Origin: Sulfuricella sp. T08
Lineage (GTDB): Bacteria; Pseudomonadota; Gammaproteobacteria; Burkholderiales; Sulfuricellaceae
DNA length: 64,000 nt
Reading direction: 5' to 3'
Assembly (NCBI RefSeq): GCF_000971475.1
Contig: NZ_DF967531.1
Span: forward strand, 59,428 to 123,427
Shown here: positions 1 through 8,017 of the stretch, piece by piece
How the letters are laid out: each line of letters begins with the position of its first letter
Position numbering within the stretch: position 1 is the first letter of the stretch
The notes under the pieces: model-generated
What the model was told of the DNA's origin: nothing
Database searches by the model: none
The model's input: the letters and a program-made list of their open reading frames with translations, nothing else
Made by a program: the position numbers and the translations under genes

Positions 1-1
1 A

Positions 2-334
2 AAAGTTATTACTTATGCAAAAAACAACAAACAATGCTTCTGCCAAATCAAATTTGAGAGTGGAGAACGAATTCTTATTTCAATTTCAGGACCACCAAAT
101 GCAGCTGTTAAAATTTTTAAACTTGGTTTTTTTGGCACAATACCAATACAAACTGTTTGGGAGTACAGCGCAAAAATAGCTGGCGATTTCGATGCCTATA
201 TTCATGGACTTCAACTCATGTTTCCAGAAATAAAGCATCCACTAGATGATATTCGTGACCGACTGCTAGTCTGCACATCTATCTCCGAGGCTAGGAATTA
301 TCTACTTACCAACCAAAGAAATGTTGGCGTCTAA
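2..334 (+). CDS. Partial cassette-borne protein of unknown function, 5' end outside the window
   Basis: An open frame runs from the window edge to a TAA at 332-334, giving the last 110 residues of a protein I do not recognise. The visible part includes FKLGFFGTIPIQTVWEY and ends ARNYLLTNQRNVGV. Its codons are AT-rich (many AAA, ATT, TTT), unlike every other gene here, which points to foreign origin. A typical attC recombination site begins 16 bases after the stop, in the position and orientation expected for an integron gene cassette. The start codon and any promoter lie outside the window. No domain or function can be assigned. Confidence 0.6.
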   Translation, partial: KVITYAKNNKQCFCQIKFESGERILISISGPPNAAVKIFKLGFFGTIPIQTVWEYSAKIAGDFDAYIHGLQLMFPEIKHPLDDIRDRLLVCTSISEARNYLLTNQRNVGV

Positions 335-350
335 ACATGTCCCTAAACAC

Positions 351-428
351 GCCTAACCATGCGCTCAAGCTCGCTCCCTCCGGTCGCTGGGACGCGCCTT
401 CGGCGCGCCCCTTAGCTCCACGTTAAAA
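351..428 (+). other. attC recombination site of an integron gene cassette
   Basis: The site starts with GCCTAAC (R'' consensus RYYYAAC, 351-357) and ends with CGTTAAAA (R' core, 421-428). Between them lie L'' GCTCAAG (363-369) and L' CTTAGC (411-416). L'' matches the complement of L' except for one extra C, the unpaired base that lets an integron integrase choose the strand. A GC-rich imperfect palindrome with a TTCG turn lies between the arms. The last four bases of R' differ from GTTRRRY, as expected when the flank is chromosomal DNA and not another cassette, so this is probably the last cassette of the array. The integrase gene is not in the window. Confidence 0.8.
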
Positions 429-526
429 CCGTAAAATCGATGGGTTCAGACTCGCTTGATTGCCATTGATTATTTATTCACCAAATCTGATGGCCCAAAC
501 AGAAACATGATTTTGTCATTTCAGGC

Positions 527-556
527 TTGACACCTCTCCGCCCCTCCCCCGATAAT
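527..556 (+). promoter_or_regulatory. Sigma-70 type promoter of the leader and exporter transcript
   Basis: TTGACA at 527-532 is a perfect -35 box. GATAAT at 551-556 is a good -10 box, with an 18-base spacer. The predicted transcription start falls at about 562-563, on the ATG of the leader peptide, so that message would be nearly leaderless. Between the attC site and this promoter (429-526) I see nothing else. Confidence 0.65.
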
Positions 557-562
557 CACCCC

Positions 563-661
563 ATGAATTCCCAATCTCTAACCCTAGTCCGAGTCCGCCC
601 AGTCGCCCGCCTGCACAAGGCGTGCCGCTCTTCGTTCCGTGGCCGGGAGAGTCAGCGTTAA
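563..661 (+). CDS. Arg-rich leader peptide, 32 residues
   Basis: A short ORF (ATG 563, TAA 659-661) begins at the predicted transcription start and has no Shine-Dalgarno sequence, so it would be read as a leaderless message. The peptide begins MNSQSLTLVRVRPVARLHKA and has seven Arg. It contains Arg-Val-Arg, the +X+ pattern known from macrolide-arrest leader peptides such as ErmDL. Its codons 25-28 overlap TCCGTGGCC (636-644), a copy of the 3' arm of the downstream terminator. A ribosome that finishes the peptide would cover this copy; one stalled near RVR would leave it free to pair. Translation and stalling are inferred, not shown. Confidence 0.5.
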   Translation: MNSQSLTLVRVRPVARLHKACRSSFRGRESQR

Positions 662-686
662 ACAGTTTTAGTTTCAGCAGTTTCCC

Positions 687-717
687 AAAAGGCCACGGAC
701 GATCTCCGTGGCCTTTT
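687..717 (+). terminator. Attenuator: intrinsic terminator with a competing antiterminator
   Basis: GGCCACGG (691-698) pairs with CCGTGGCC (706-713). A-T pairs extend the stem to 687-717, the loop is 7 bases, and a T-rich run follows. The 5' arm can instead pair with TCCGTGGCC at 636-644, inside the leader ORF. The 9-base sequence TCCGTGGCC occurs exactly at both 636-644 and 705-713. Terminator and antiterminator are therefore mutually exclusive, and the only gene downstream is the exporter at 745. Confidence 0.75.
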
Positions 718-744
718 TGTTTTTTGTCGTTTGAGGAGTATGGA

Positions 745-1641
745 ATGTCGCTGCCGCTCGCATTCGTATCAGTGATCCTGATCTGGTCCACCACGCCGCT
801 CGCCATCAAGTGGAGCGCGCTGGGGGTGGGATTCAGCTTTGCGGTGTTTTCACGCATGGCGATCGGCACGCTGCTGTGCGTGCTCCTGCTGGCGGCCTTG
901 CGTATTCGCGTCCCGCTGCACCGCAAGGCGCGACTGGCCTATCTGGCCAGTGGGTTGAGCCTGTTCGGCGCCATGTCGCTCACCTACTGGTCGGCGCAAT
1001 ATGTCTCTTCCGGGCTGATCTCGGTGCTGTTCGGGCTGTCGCCGCTGATTACCAGCCTGGGAGCAGTGTTGTGGCTGGATGAGGAGGCGCTGACCGCCAA
1101 CAAGATACTCGGAATGGTTCTCGGTATGGTCGGACTGGGACTGGTGTTCCAGGGTGGACTGGAACTGGGGCCGGGTGCATTGCTGGGCATCCTGGCCCTG
1201 CTGTGTGCAGTGGCGATGCAGTCGTTCGGCCTGGTGTGGATCAAGCGCATCGGAGACGACAGCCATCCGCTGGCGATGACGCTGGGTACGCTGGCGGTAG
1301 GGCTGCCGCTGTTCTTTGCTGCATGGTGGTGGGCGGATGGGAGTTTGCCCGCAGCGCTGCCGCAGCGGGCGCTGATCGCCACCGCGTACCTCGGAGTGTT
1401 CGGCTCGGTGCTGGGCTTCGTGCTGTATTTCTACATGATCAAGTACATGGAAGCCGGGCGCGTGGCACTGATCACGCTCATCACTCCGGTCATGGCGCTG
1501 TTGCTGGGCCATGTCCTGAACAACGAAGAGGTGCTACCCCAAGTCTGGTTCGGCGCTGCGTTCATCCTGCTTGGGCTGGGTTTGCATCGCTGGGGCATGG
1601 GGCGGCTTGCGGTTATGTGGCTGCGGATGGGAGGAAAGTAA
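745..1641 (+). CDS. EamA/DMT-superfamily membrane exporter
   Basis: The 298-residue protein is almost entirely hydrophobic, with about ten predicted membrane segments in two similar halves, the layout of EamA (DUF6) drug/metabolite transporters such as RhtA and YedA. These are inner-membrane exporters of amino acids, metabolites or toxic compounds; the substrate here cannot be read from sequence. I chose ATG 745 because GAGGAG (733-738) lies just upstream and the protein then starts MSLPLAFVSVILIW, directly in the first helix. The reading frame stays open upstream, but that part covers the terminator and is not expected to be translated. Expression is probably controlled by the attenuator at 563-717. 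Confidence 0.85.
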   Translation: MSLPLAFVSVILIWSTTPLAIKWSALGVGFSFAVFSRMAIGTLLCVLLLAALRIRVPLHRKARLAYLASGLSLFGAMSLTYWSAQYVSSGLISVLFGLSPLITSLGAVLWLDEEALTANKILGMVLGMVGLGLVFQGGLELGPGALLGILALLCAVAMQSFGLVWIKRIGDDSHPLAMTLGTLAVGLPLFFAAWWWADGSLPAALPQRALIATAYLGVFGSVLGFVLYFYMIKYMEAGRVALITLITPVMALLLGHVLNNEEVLPQVWFGAAFILLGLGLHRWGMGRLAVMWLRMGGK

Positions 1642-1697
1642 CCCATATAAGGCGTCAACAAGCAAAGCCGCCGTGTCTTGCGCAGTACAGCATCACG

Positions 1698-2450
1698 CTA
1701 CTGGCTTGAAGCAACCCCTTGTTCCTGCCCATCGGACTCAAGCAGCTTCTGTATCACCGCCCCCGCCAACATATAGCCAAACAGTGGCGGCATATAACTG
1801 ATCGTCCCGTTAACCGCGCGCGGACGCCCCGATCCTTCTACCGGTTGGGGCGGCAGCGGCGCGCTGGGCTGCTCGTCGGAAAACACTGTCAACAGACCCT
1901 TGCGTATGCCGTGGCGCTGCAGGCGTTTCCTCATCTGGCGCGCAAGCGGGCACATTTCGGTCTGGCTGATGTCGGCGAGCTTGATCTTGCTCGGATCAAG
2001 GCGATTGCCCGCCCCCATGCTAGCAACCACCCTCAGGCCGCGCTTCAGGCTTTCCGCCACCAGCGCCACCTTGCATGCCAGCGAATCGATCGCGTCCACC
2101 ACGTAATCGCAGTCTCCCGGCACCAGGTCGTTGACATTTTCGGTATTGAGAAACTGCCGGATCACCGTCACCTGGCATTCGGGATTGATGTCGCGGATGC
2201 GTGCCGCCATCAGTTCCGCCTTGGACTGGCCCACGGTGGAGAGCAAGGCCGGAAGCTGGCGGTTGATGTTGGAAGCCGCCACCACGTCGTGGTCGAGCAG
2301 GGTCAGCCGGCCGATGCCGGCGCGCGCCAGTGCTTCGGCGCAGTACGAGCCGACACCGCCAAGACCGGCAACAAACACATGTTTGGATGCCAGCCTGGCG
2401 ATGCCTTCATCGCCGATCAAAATATGGGTACGTTCAAATTGGGGTTGCAT
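1698..2450 (-). CDS. tcdA: tRNA threonylcarbamoyladenosine dehydratase TcdA
   Basis: The 250-residue E1-like ThiF-fold enzyme matches TcdA (CsdL/YgdL), which uses ATP to cyclise t6A to ct6A at position 37 of ANN-decoding tRNAs in the cytoplasm. The nucleotide-binding loop GLGGVGSYCAEALARAG lies at about residues 30-46, and the typical DHDVVAASNINRQ follows at about 53-65. Length is normal for the family. The start (MQPQFERTHILIGDEG) matches usual TcdA N-termini. It is transcribed alone on the minus strand, convergent with the exporter upstream in coordinates. A dispersed palindromic repeat lies between this gene and the CDF gene. Confidence 0.9.
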   Translation of the reverse strand: MQPQFERTHILIGDEGIARLASKHVFVAGLGGVGSYCAEALARAGIGRLTLLDHDVVAASNINRQLPALLSTVGQSKAELMAARIRDINPECQVTVIRQFLNTENVNDLVPGDCDYVVDAIDSLACKVALVAESLKRGLRVVASMGAGNRLDPSKIKLADISQTEMCPLARQMRKRLQRHGIRKGLLTVFSDEQPSAPLPPQPVEGSGRPRAVNGTISYMPPLFGYMLAGAVIQKLLESDGQEQGVASSQ

Positions 2451-2518
2451 TTAAGAGCCTTTTTTAGCCACGGATGTACACGGATATACCCAATCAGGAC
2501 GAGCCGGAACCAAACAGG

Positions 2519-2599
2519 TAGCCTGGATGGAGCGTAGCGGAATCCGGGAAGGCATTCCACAGGCGCCCCGGATTCCGGCCTATGGCCTGCATCCAGGCT
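2519..2599. repeat. Palindromic intergenic repeat
   Basis: The ends are inverted copies, AGCCTGGATG (2520-2529) and CATCCAGGCT (2590-2599), with inner arms GGAATCCGGG and CCCCGGATTCC. Sequences of this type (GTAGCC.GGATG.AGC.. with GGAATCCGGG) are common dispersed repeats in betaproteobacteria. The adjoining 2465-2490 (AGCCACGGATGTACACGG) resembles another common dispersed motif. Together they fill the 182-base gap between tcdA and the CDF gene. Confidence 0.6.
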
Positions 2600-2632
2600 C
2601 CAGAAGTAGGCGCCTCTAGGCGACAAATCTGC

Positions 2633-3547
2633 TCACGTTTTGTAAAGAGCGGATGAACTGCTGTTTTCAAGTTTATGCGTTTCCAGCGGCTCGACATGTA
2701 TCGTCACCGCGGTGTTGGGCAAGGTGCGCTCGAGCGCTTCCTCGATCCGGTCGCACAGGGCATGTGCCTCGTTCACTGTACTAGCCCCAGGCACCAGCAG
2801 GTGAAAATCGATGAAACGGCGCGAACCGGATTTACGTGTACGCAGGTCGTGAAAGGAGGTGCCATTGGGCAATAATTTGCCGATCTCCGTCTCGATCTGT
2901 TTTACCTCATCGACCGGCAGGGCAGCGTCCATCAGCCCGCTCCAGGAACGCTGCAACAGATGGAACCCGGTGAAGATGATGTTGAGCCCCACCGCCACCG
3001 CCATCAGCGGATCGAGTATCTGCCAAGAGGGTGGCGCAAACATCACCACGCCCAAGCCCGCCACCACCCCCACCGAGGTCCAGACATCGGTCATGAGGTG
3101 CTTGGCATCCGCTTCCAGAATGATGCTATCGTACTGGGTTCCCACCTTGAGCATGGCCCGTGCCGTGGCAAAATTGAGTGCCGCCGCCAGCAATGAAACC
3201 ATCAGGCCGGGACCGAGGTTTTCCAGCGCAGCAGGATGCAGGAAGCGCCCCACTGCGGCATAGATGATGGATGCCGCCGCCACCAGAATCAGCGCGCCTT
3301 CGGCGCCGCTGGAAAAGTACTCCGCCTTGTCGTGACCGTAGGCGTGGTCGATATCCGCAGGACGGGAAGCAATGATCAGCGCCGTCAGGGCAATCAGGCC
3401 GGCGGCGAGATTAACCAGCGATTCGACAGCGTCGGAAAGCAGGCTCACCGAATCGGTGAGGAAATAAGCGCCGAATTTCAGCGCCATCGTCGCGACCGAG
3501 GTCACGATCGACAGGTAAGCCATGCGCAGGGTTGCTTGTTTCCTCAT
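2633..3547 (-). CDS. Cation diffusion facilitator family metal transporter (FieF-like)
   Basis: The 304-residue protein has about six membrane helices followed by a soluble C-terminal ferredoxin-like domain (from about residue 210), the layout of CDF proton/metal antiporters such as FieF. TM2 contains LLSDAVESLVN and the next loop DHAYGHDKAEYFSSG, the family signature region. TM5 has TDVWTSVGVVAG. Such proteins export Zn, Fe, Mn or Co from the cytoplasm; the metal is not predictable because the second acidic position of TM2 differs from FieF. Its start overlaps the stop of tatD by 4 bases (ATGA), so the two are co-transcribed. Confidence 0.85.
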   Translation of the reverse strand: MRKQATLRMAYLSIVTSVATMALKFGAYFLTDSVSLLSDAVESLVNLAAGLIALTALIIASRPADIDHAYGHDKAEYFSSGAEGALILVAAASIIYAAVGRFLHPAALENLGPGLMVSLLAAALNFATARAMLKVGTQYDSIILEADAKHLMTDVWTSVGVVAGLGVVMFAPPSWQILDPLMAVAVGLNIIFTGFHLLQRSWSGLMDAALPVDEVKQIETEIGKLLPNGTSFHDLRTRKSGSRRFIDFHLLVPGASTVNEAHALCDRIEEALERTLPNTAVTIHVEPLETHKLENSSSSALYKT

Positions 3548-4308
3548 CCCAGTCCTTTCATGATTCCCCGAGCATTGACCGTAGTCACCTCGATGACCTG
3601 GTCCAGGCCGATGCCACGCAATTCAGCCAGGGTCTTGGCGATGCGTGGCAAGTATTCCGGGCTGTTGCGCGCCTTGCCGATGAACGCCGGCGGAATGTCC
3701 GGCGCATCGGTTTCTAGCACGATGCTGTCCAGCGGCAGGGTGGCGGCAAGCTCGCGCAGCCTGGTGGCGCGGTCATAAGTCATGGCACCGCCGAAGCCGA
3801 GCTTGAATCCCAGTTTGATGAATTCTTCCGCCTGCTGGCGGCTGCCGTTGAAGGCATGGGCGATGCCGCCTTTCACCTTGGCAAGGCGCAAAAACTTCAG
3901 CACCGTATCCTGCGCCTTACGGATGTGCAACAACACCGGCAGGTCGAATTCCCGTGCAATTTTCAGTTGCTCGGCAAAATAGAATTCCTGACGCTCGCGG
4001 TCGTAATCCGGCACAAAAAAGTCCAGGCCGATTTCACCGATAGCAACCGGGCGGTGCCGAACGATCAACTCGCGCAGCACAGTTAAATCTTCCGGCACTG
4101 CGCTATCCACATACATGGGATGAATGCCCAGCGCCGGGAAGCAGCCGGGATAGCGCTCGCAAGTCGCCAACAGCGCGCTGAAGCCGGCTCGCTCCACGCC
4201 GGGAACCACAATGACCCCGACCCCGGCTGCGCGGGCGTGCGCCGCCACTTCGTCGCGGTCGGCATCGAATTCGGCGGCATCGAGATGACAGTGAGTGTCG
4301 ATCAGCAT
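3544..4308 (-). CDS. TatD family metal-dependent deoxyribonuclease
   Basis: The 254-residue TIM-barrel hydrolase carries the TatD metal ligands: DTHCHLD at residues 4-10, GEIGLDF near 95, LLHIRKA near 130, IAHAFNGS near 155 and ETDAPDI near 205. The family consists of cytoplasmic 3'-5' exonucleases that act on single-stranded DNA and RNA; the closest group seems to be YcfH/YjjV. Length is normal. It is the first gene of a two-gene unit with the CDF transporter, by a 4-base overlap, and lies 9 bases downstream of the P-type ATPase stop. Confidence 0.88.
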   Translation of the reverse strand: MLIDTHCHLDAAEFDADRDEVAAHARAAGVGVIVVPGVERAGFSALLATCERYPGCFPALGIHPMYVDSAVPEDLTVLRELIVRHRPVAIGEIGLDFFVPDYDRERQEFYFAEQLKIAREFDLPVLLHIRKAQDTVLKFLRLAKVKGGIAHAFNGSRQQAEEFIKLGFKLGFGGAMTYDRATRLRELAATLPLDSIVLETDAPDIPPAFIGKARNSPEYLPRIAKTLAELRGIGLDQVIEVTTVNARGIMKGLG

Positions 4309-4317
4309 GGCTCTATT

Positions 4318-6987
4318 CTAACCCCTCCGCCGCCAGGCTTTTTCCGCCTCGATGACGAAATAAATGACCAGCCCGACCGCCACGATCCGCGCCCAGTCGT
4401 CGAGGCCGATCGGCGCGCTGGCGAACAGGCGGTTCATCACCGGCGCATAGGTGAAAAACAGCTGCAGCAGGATCATCAGTCCGACCCCGCTCCACAGCCA
4501 GGCGTTGGAAAAAAATCCGACATGGAACGGCGAGTGGGTCATCGAGCGGCAGTTGAACAGATAGAACAGCTCGCCCATTACAAACACGTTGACCGCCACG
4601 GTGCGGGCCTGCTCCAGGCTTTCTCCGGTTTCCAGCTCCCACAAAAACAGGCCGAATGCCCCGCCCAGCAGCATAGCGCTAACCAGCAGGATACGCAGCA
4701 TCAGCGCTGTTGTCAGGATCGGCGCAGCGGGATGGCGCGGCGGGCGGCGCATCACGTCCTGGTCGATCGGCTCGAATGCCAGCATCAGGCCGAGCAGCAC
4801 GGCGGTGGTCATGTTGATCCACAGGATTTGCAGCGGCGTGATCGGCAAGGTCACGCCCAGCACGACAGCGGCGAGGATGACGAAGCCCTCGCCGAAATTG
4901 GTCGGCAGTGTCCAGGTGATGAACTTGACCAGGTTGTCGAAGACGCCACGCCCTTCCTCCACCGCCGCCTCGATCGAGGCGAAGTTGTCGTCGGTGAGCA
5001 GCATGGCGGCGGCCTCCTTGGCCACCTCGGTGCCAGTTATGCCCATGGCGATGCCGATGTCCGCCTGCTTCAGCGCGGGTGCGTCGTTGACGCCGTCGCC
5101 GGTCATTGCCACGATCTCGCCTTCGGCCTGCAGGGCCTCGACCAGCCGCAGCTTCTGTTCCGGCTCGACGCGGGCGAACACCGTGGTATTGCGCACCGCT
5201 TTCCGCAGCTCGGCGTCGGACAGCGCGGCGATTTGCCGGCCGGTGAGCGGCGGCGCGCCCTCGCCCAAGCCGAGTTGTGCGGCAATGGCCGCGGCGGTGA
5301 TGGCATGGTCGCCGGTGATCATTTTCACCGCGATGCCCGCCGCGTGGCACGCCTTCACCGCCGCGACCGCTTCCGCCCTGGGCGGGTCGATCATGCCCTG
5401 CAGGCCGATGAAGACGAGGTTGCCGAGGTGGCGATGGTCGAGCGCCTCCCCCTCTTCCGGCGCGCCCCTGGCCAGCGCCAGCACGCGCAAGCCGTGCGAG
5501 GCCATGGCATGGGCATGGGCTTCGATCGCCGCCCGGTCGAGAACAAGTTCCCGGCCTTCCGGGTCGAGCATCGCGCTGGTGCGGTCGAGGATCTTTTCCA
5601 GAGCACCTTTAATGTACACAACATCGCCATGCAAAGTGGCCATGTACTGGTAACGCGAATCGAAGGGCACTTCATCGCGACGCGCATAGGCGGCATGCAG
5701 TTCACTTGGCACCAGCCCGCCCTTTTCCGCCGCCACCAGCAGGGCGCCCTCGGTAGGGTCGCCGGCGACCTCGCGACGACCCTCGCGCTCGACCAGGACG
5801 GCATCATTGCACAGCACGCCGGCGACGAGACATTCGCGCAGCGCGCCTTGCGGCGCCACCACCTTGCCATCCAGGCTGATCTCGCCCTGCGCTGCATAGC
5901 CGCCGCCGCTGACGCGGAAGGTTTCACCTCCGGCGTAAATTTCCTGCACCGTCATCTGGTTCTCGGTGAGCGTGCCGGTCTTGTCGGAACAGATCACCGT
6001 CGCGCCGCCCAGAGTCTCCACCGCCGGCAGCTTGCGGATGATGGCGCGGCGCCTGGCCATGCGCGACACGCCGATGGCCAGGGTGATGGTGATCGCCGCC
6101 GGCAGGCCCTCGGGAATCGCTCCCACCGCCAGCGCCACCGCCGCCATGAACATCTCCACCGGCGCCTCGCCGCGCCAGGTGCCGACGACGAAGGTAAACA
6201 CCGCCAGGCCGAGGATCACGTACAGCATGATCGCGCTGAAATGCTCGATCTTGCGGGTCAGCGGCGTGGACAGGTCGGTGGCGTGGGCGATCAGGCGCGA
6301 AATCCGGCCGGTTTCAGTGGTGTCGCCGGTAGCTACCACCACCCCGGTGCCCTGGCCGCTGGTCACCAGCGTACTGGCGTAGGCCATGTTGGCCCGCTCT
6401 GCCAAGACGACGTCCTTCTCCAAGTGTACGGTCAGCTTGGCCACCGGCAGGGATTCGCCGGTCAGCGAAGCCTCGTCGGTCATCAGCTCGCGCGTGCGGA
6501 ACAGGCGCAGGTCGGCCGGCACCTTATCGCCGGGCGCGAGCAGCACTACATCACCGGGCACCAGTTCGGCAGCAGGCAGCGGCTGCTTGATGCCATCACG
6601 CAACACAATGGTAGCGCTCGCCGCCATCCTTGCCAGCGCCGCGATCGCATCTTCCGCCTTGGCCTCCTGAATGTAACCGATCACCGCGTTGACCAGCACC
6701 ACTCCGAAAATCACGCCCGAATCCACCCATTCCTGGAGGAAGGCGGTAATCGCGCTGGAGGCAATCAGGATGTAGATCAGGGGCTGGTGAAATTGGAACA
6801 GGAAGCGCAGCCAGGCCGGCTTGCCTTTCTTTGGCGTCAGCAAATTGGCGCCGAAGGTGTCACGCCGACGCAGCACCTCGTCGGCATTCAGGCCGTGCAC
6901 CAGATCGCTGTCGAGCAGTTCTGCAACCTCGTTCGCCGGCAGATGGTGCCAGTGTCTTTCCAGCAGCGAAATGGTTGGTTCGGTCAT
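4318..6987 (-). CDS. P-type cation-transporting ATPase, type II (calcium-pump-like)
   Basis: The 889-residue protein has all P-type signatures: SLTGESLPV, DKTGTLTENQMT, TGDHAIT and GDGVNDAPAL. The M4 motif IPEGLPAA places it in type II with SERCA, PMR1 and bacterial calcium pumps. The N-terminal cation-ATPase domain covers about residues 10-80, and the C-terminal domain has six helices. M6 reads ILWINMTTAVLLGL: the SERCA site Asn and Thr are present, but Ala stands where Asp800 would be, so ion selectivity is uncertain. I chose ATG 6987 because it overlaps the mutY stop by 4 bases (ATGA) and matches the family N-terminus; the longer frame upstream runs inside mutY. Confidence 0.88.
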   Translation of the reverse strand: MTEPTISLLERHWHHLPANEVAELLDSDLVHGLNADEVLRRRDTFGANLLTPKKGKPAWLRFLFQFHQPLIYILIASSAITAFLQEWVDSGVIFGVVLVNAVIGYIQEAKAEDAIAALARMAASATIVLRDGIKQPLPAAELVPGDVVLLAPGDKVPADLRLFRTRELMTDEASLTGESLPVAKLTVHLEKDVVLAERANMAYASTLVTSGQGTGVVVATGDTTETGRISRLIAHATDLSTPLTRKIEHFSAIMLYVILGLAVFTFVVGTWRGEAPVEMFMAAVALAVGAIPEGLPAAITITLAIGVSRMARRRAIIRKLPAVETLGGATVICSDKTGTLTENQMTVQEIYAGGETFRVSGGGYAAQGEISLDGKVVAPQGALRECLVAGVLCNDAVLVEREGRREVAGDPTEGALLVAAEKGGLVPSELHAAYARRDEVPFDSRYQYMATLHGDVVYIKGALEKILDRTSAMLDPEGRELVLDRAAIEAHAHAMASHGLRVLALARGAPEEGEALDHRHLGNLVFIGLQGMIDPPRAEAVAAVKACHAAGIAVKMITGDHAITAAAIAAQLGLGEGAPPLTGRQIAALSDAELRKAVRNTTVFARVEPEQKLRLVEALQAEGEIVAMTGDGVNDAPALKQADIGIAMGITGTEVAKEAAAMLLTDDNFASIEAAVEEGRGVFDNLVKFITWTLPTNFGEGFVILAAVVLGVTLPITPLQILWINMTTAVLLGLMLAFEPIDQDVMRRPPRHPAAPILTTALMLRILLVSAMLLGGAFGLFLWELETGESLEQARTVAVNVFVMGELFYLFNCRSMTHSPFHVGFFSNAWLWSGVGLMILLQLFFTYAPVMNRLFASAPIGLDDWARIVAVGLVIYFVIEAEKAWRRRG

Positions 6988-8006
6988 GCCAGCCCCTTCA
7001 GGATATCCTTCACCGGCTTGGGCAGCGCCGCCCCCATCGCATCCGCCGGCGTGATCCACAACCCGCCCGGCTCGCGAACGCCCGGTTGCAGCGCCGTCAC
7101 CTCGAATACCCGCGGCACGATACGCAGACGAAAATGGGTGAAGGTATGCTGCAGTTCCGGCAGCGGCTTGCCTTCCCTGCCTTCCATGTCGAGGCGGGCC
7201 AGCGCGTCTACCTCCATGACCGGCGCCTCGGGTAAACTCCACATGCCGCCCCAGATGCCGGTGGGTGGCCGTTTTTCCAGGTAAACCTCGCCCTGACGCA
7301 GCAGGACTAGCATGGCGGTTTCCTTCTGCGGCAGCAGCTTGCGCGGCTTGGGCTCGGGCAGCTCCGCCACCCGCTTTTCATTGTAGGCGACGCAGCCAGA
7401 GGCGAGGGGGCAGGCAGCACAGGAAGGCTTGCGGGCGCACAGCGTGGCACCCAGGTCCATCAGCGCTTGGGTATAGGTTTCGATGCCGGATTCGGGCAAC
7501 AGTGCTTCGGCCTGCTGCCACAACCGGTTCTCCACCGCCTTGACGCCGGGATAGCCGGCGATGCCGAAGCAGCGTGCCAGGACGCGCTTGACGTTGCCGT
7601 CCAGAATGGCGCGGCGCTGACCGAAGGAAAAAACCAGGATCGCGGCAGCTGTGGAGCGACCGATGCCGGGCAGCGCCACGACTGACTCTGAATCAGACGG
7701 AAAAACACCGCCATGCTGCGCCACCACGAGTTGCGCGGCATGGTGCAGGTTGCGTCCGCGGGCATAATAGCCGAGCCCGCTCCAGTGGGCCAGCACCTCG
7801 TCCTGAGATGCGGCAGCGAGGGCGGCAATATCGGGAAAGTGCGCGATGAAACGCTGGTAATAGGGGATGACGCTGGCGACCTGGGTCTGCTGCAGCATGA
7901 TTTCCGACAGCCACACCGCGTAAGGATCGCGGGTCTGCTGCCAAGGCAGGCCGTGTCGACCATGCTGTTTCTGCCACTCGATCAGGCGCCGTGAAAAATT
8001 CTGCAT
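6984..8006 (-). CDS. mutY: A/G-specific adenine DNA glycosylase MutY
   Basis: The 340-residue enzyme removes adenine mispaired with 8-oxoguanine in base excision repair. The HhH-GPD domain shows the catalytic Glu in WLSEIMLQQTQV, the helix-hairpin-helix LPGIGRSTAAAIL and the catalytic Asp in ILDGNVKRV. A 4Fe-4S cluster loop follows, CARKPSCAACPLASGC. It reads C-x5-C-x2-C-x5-C, one residue shorter in the first gap than the usual C-x6. The C-terminal NUDIX-like 8-oxoG recognition domain (about residues 225-340) is complete. It overlaps the downstream P-type ATPase by 4 bases; the AsmA gene lies 11 bases upstream. Confidence 0.93.
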   Translation of the reverse strand: MQNFSRRLIEWQKQHGRHGLPWQQTRDPYAVWLSEIMLQQTQVASVIPYYQRFIAHFPDIAALAAASQDEVLAHWSGLGYYARGRNLHHAAQLVVAQHGGVFPSDSESVVALPGIGRSTAAAILVFSFGQRRAILDGNVKRVLARCFGIAGYPGVKAVENRLWQQAEALLPESGIETYTQALMDLGATLCARKPSCAACPLASGCVAYNEKRVAELPEPKPRKLLPQKETAMLVLLRQGEVYLEKRPPTGIWGGMWSLPEAPVMEVDALARLDMEGREGKPLPELQHTFTHFRLRIVPRVFEVTALQPGVREPGGLWITPADAMGAALPKPVKDILKGLA

Positions 8007-8017
8007 GGACGCTTAAC

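Noticed and set aside
4120..7284. A 1054-codon open frame on the plus strand
   Set aside because: It is the antisense of tatD, the P-type ATPase and mutY, all of which have complete family motifs on the minus strand. High GC keeps such frames open.
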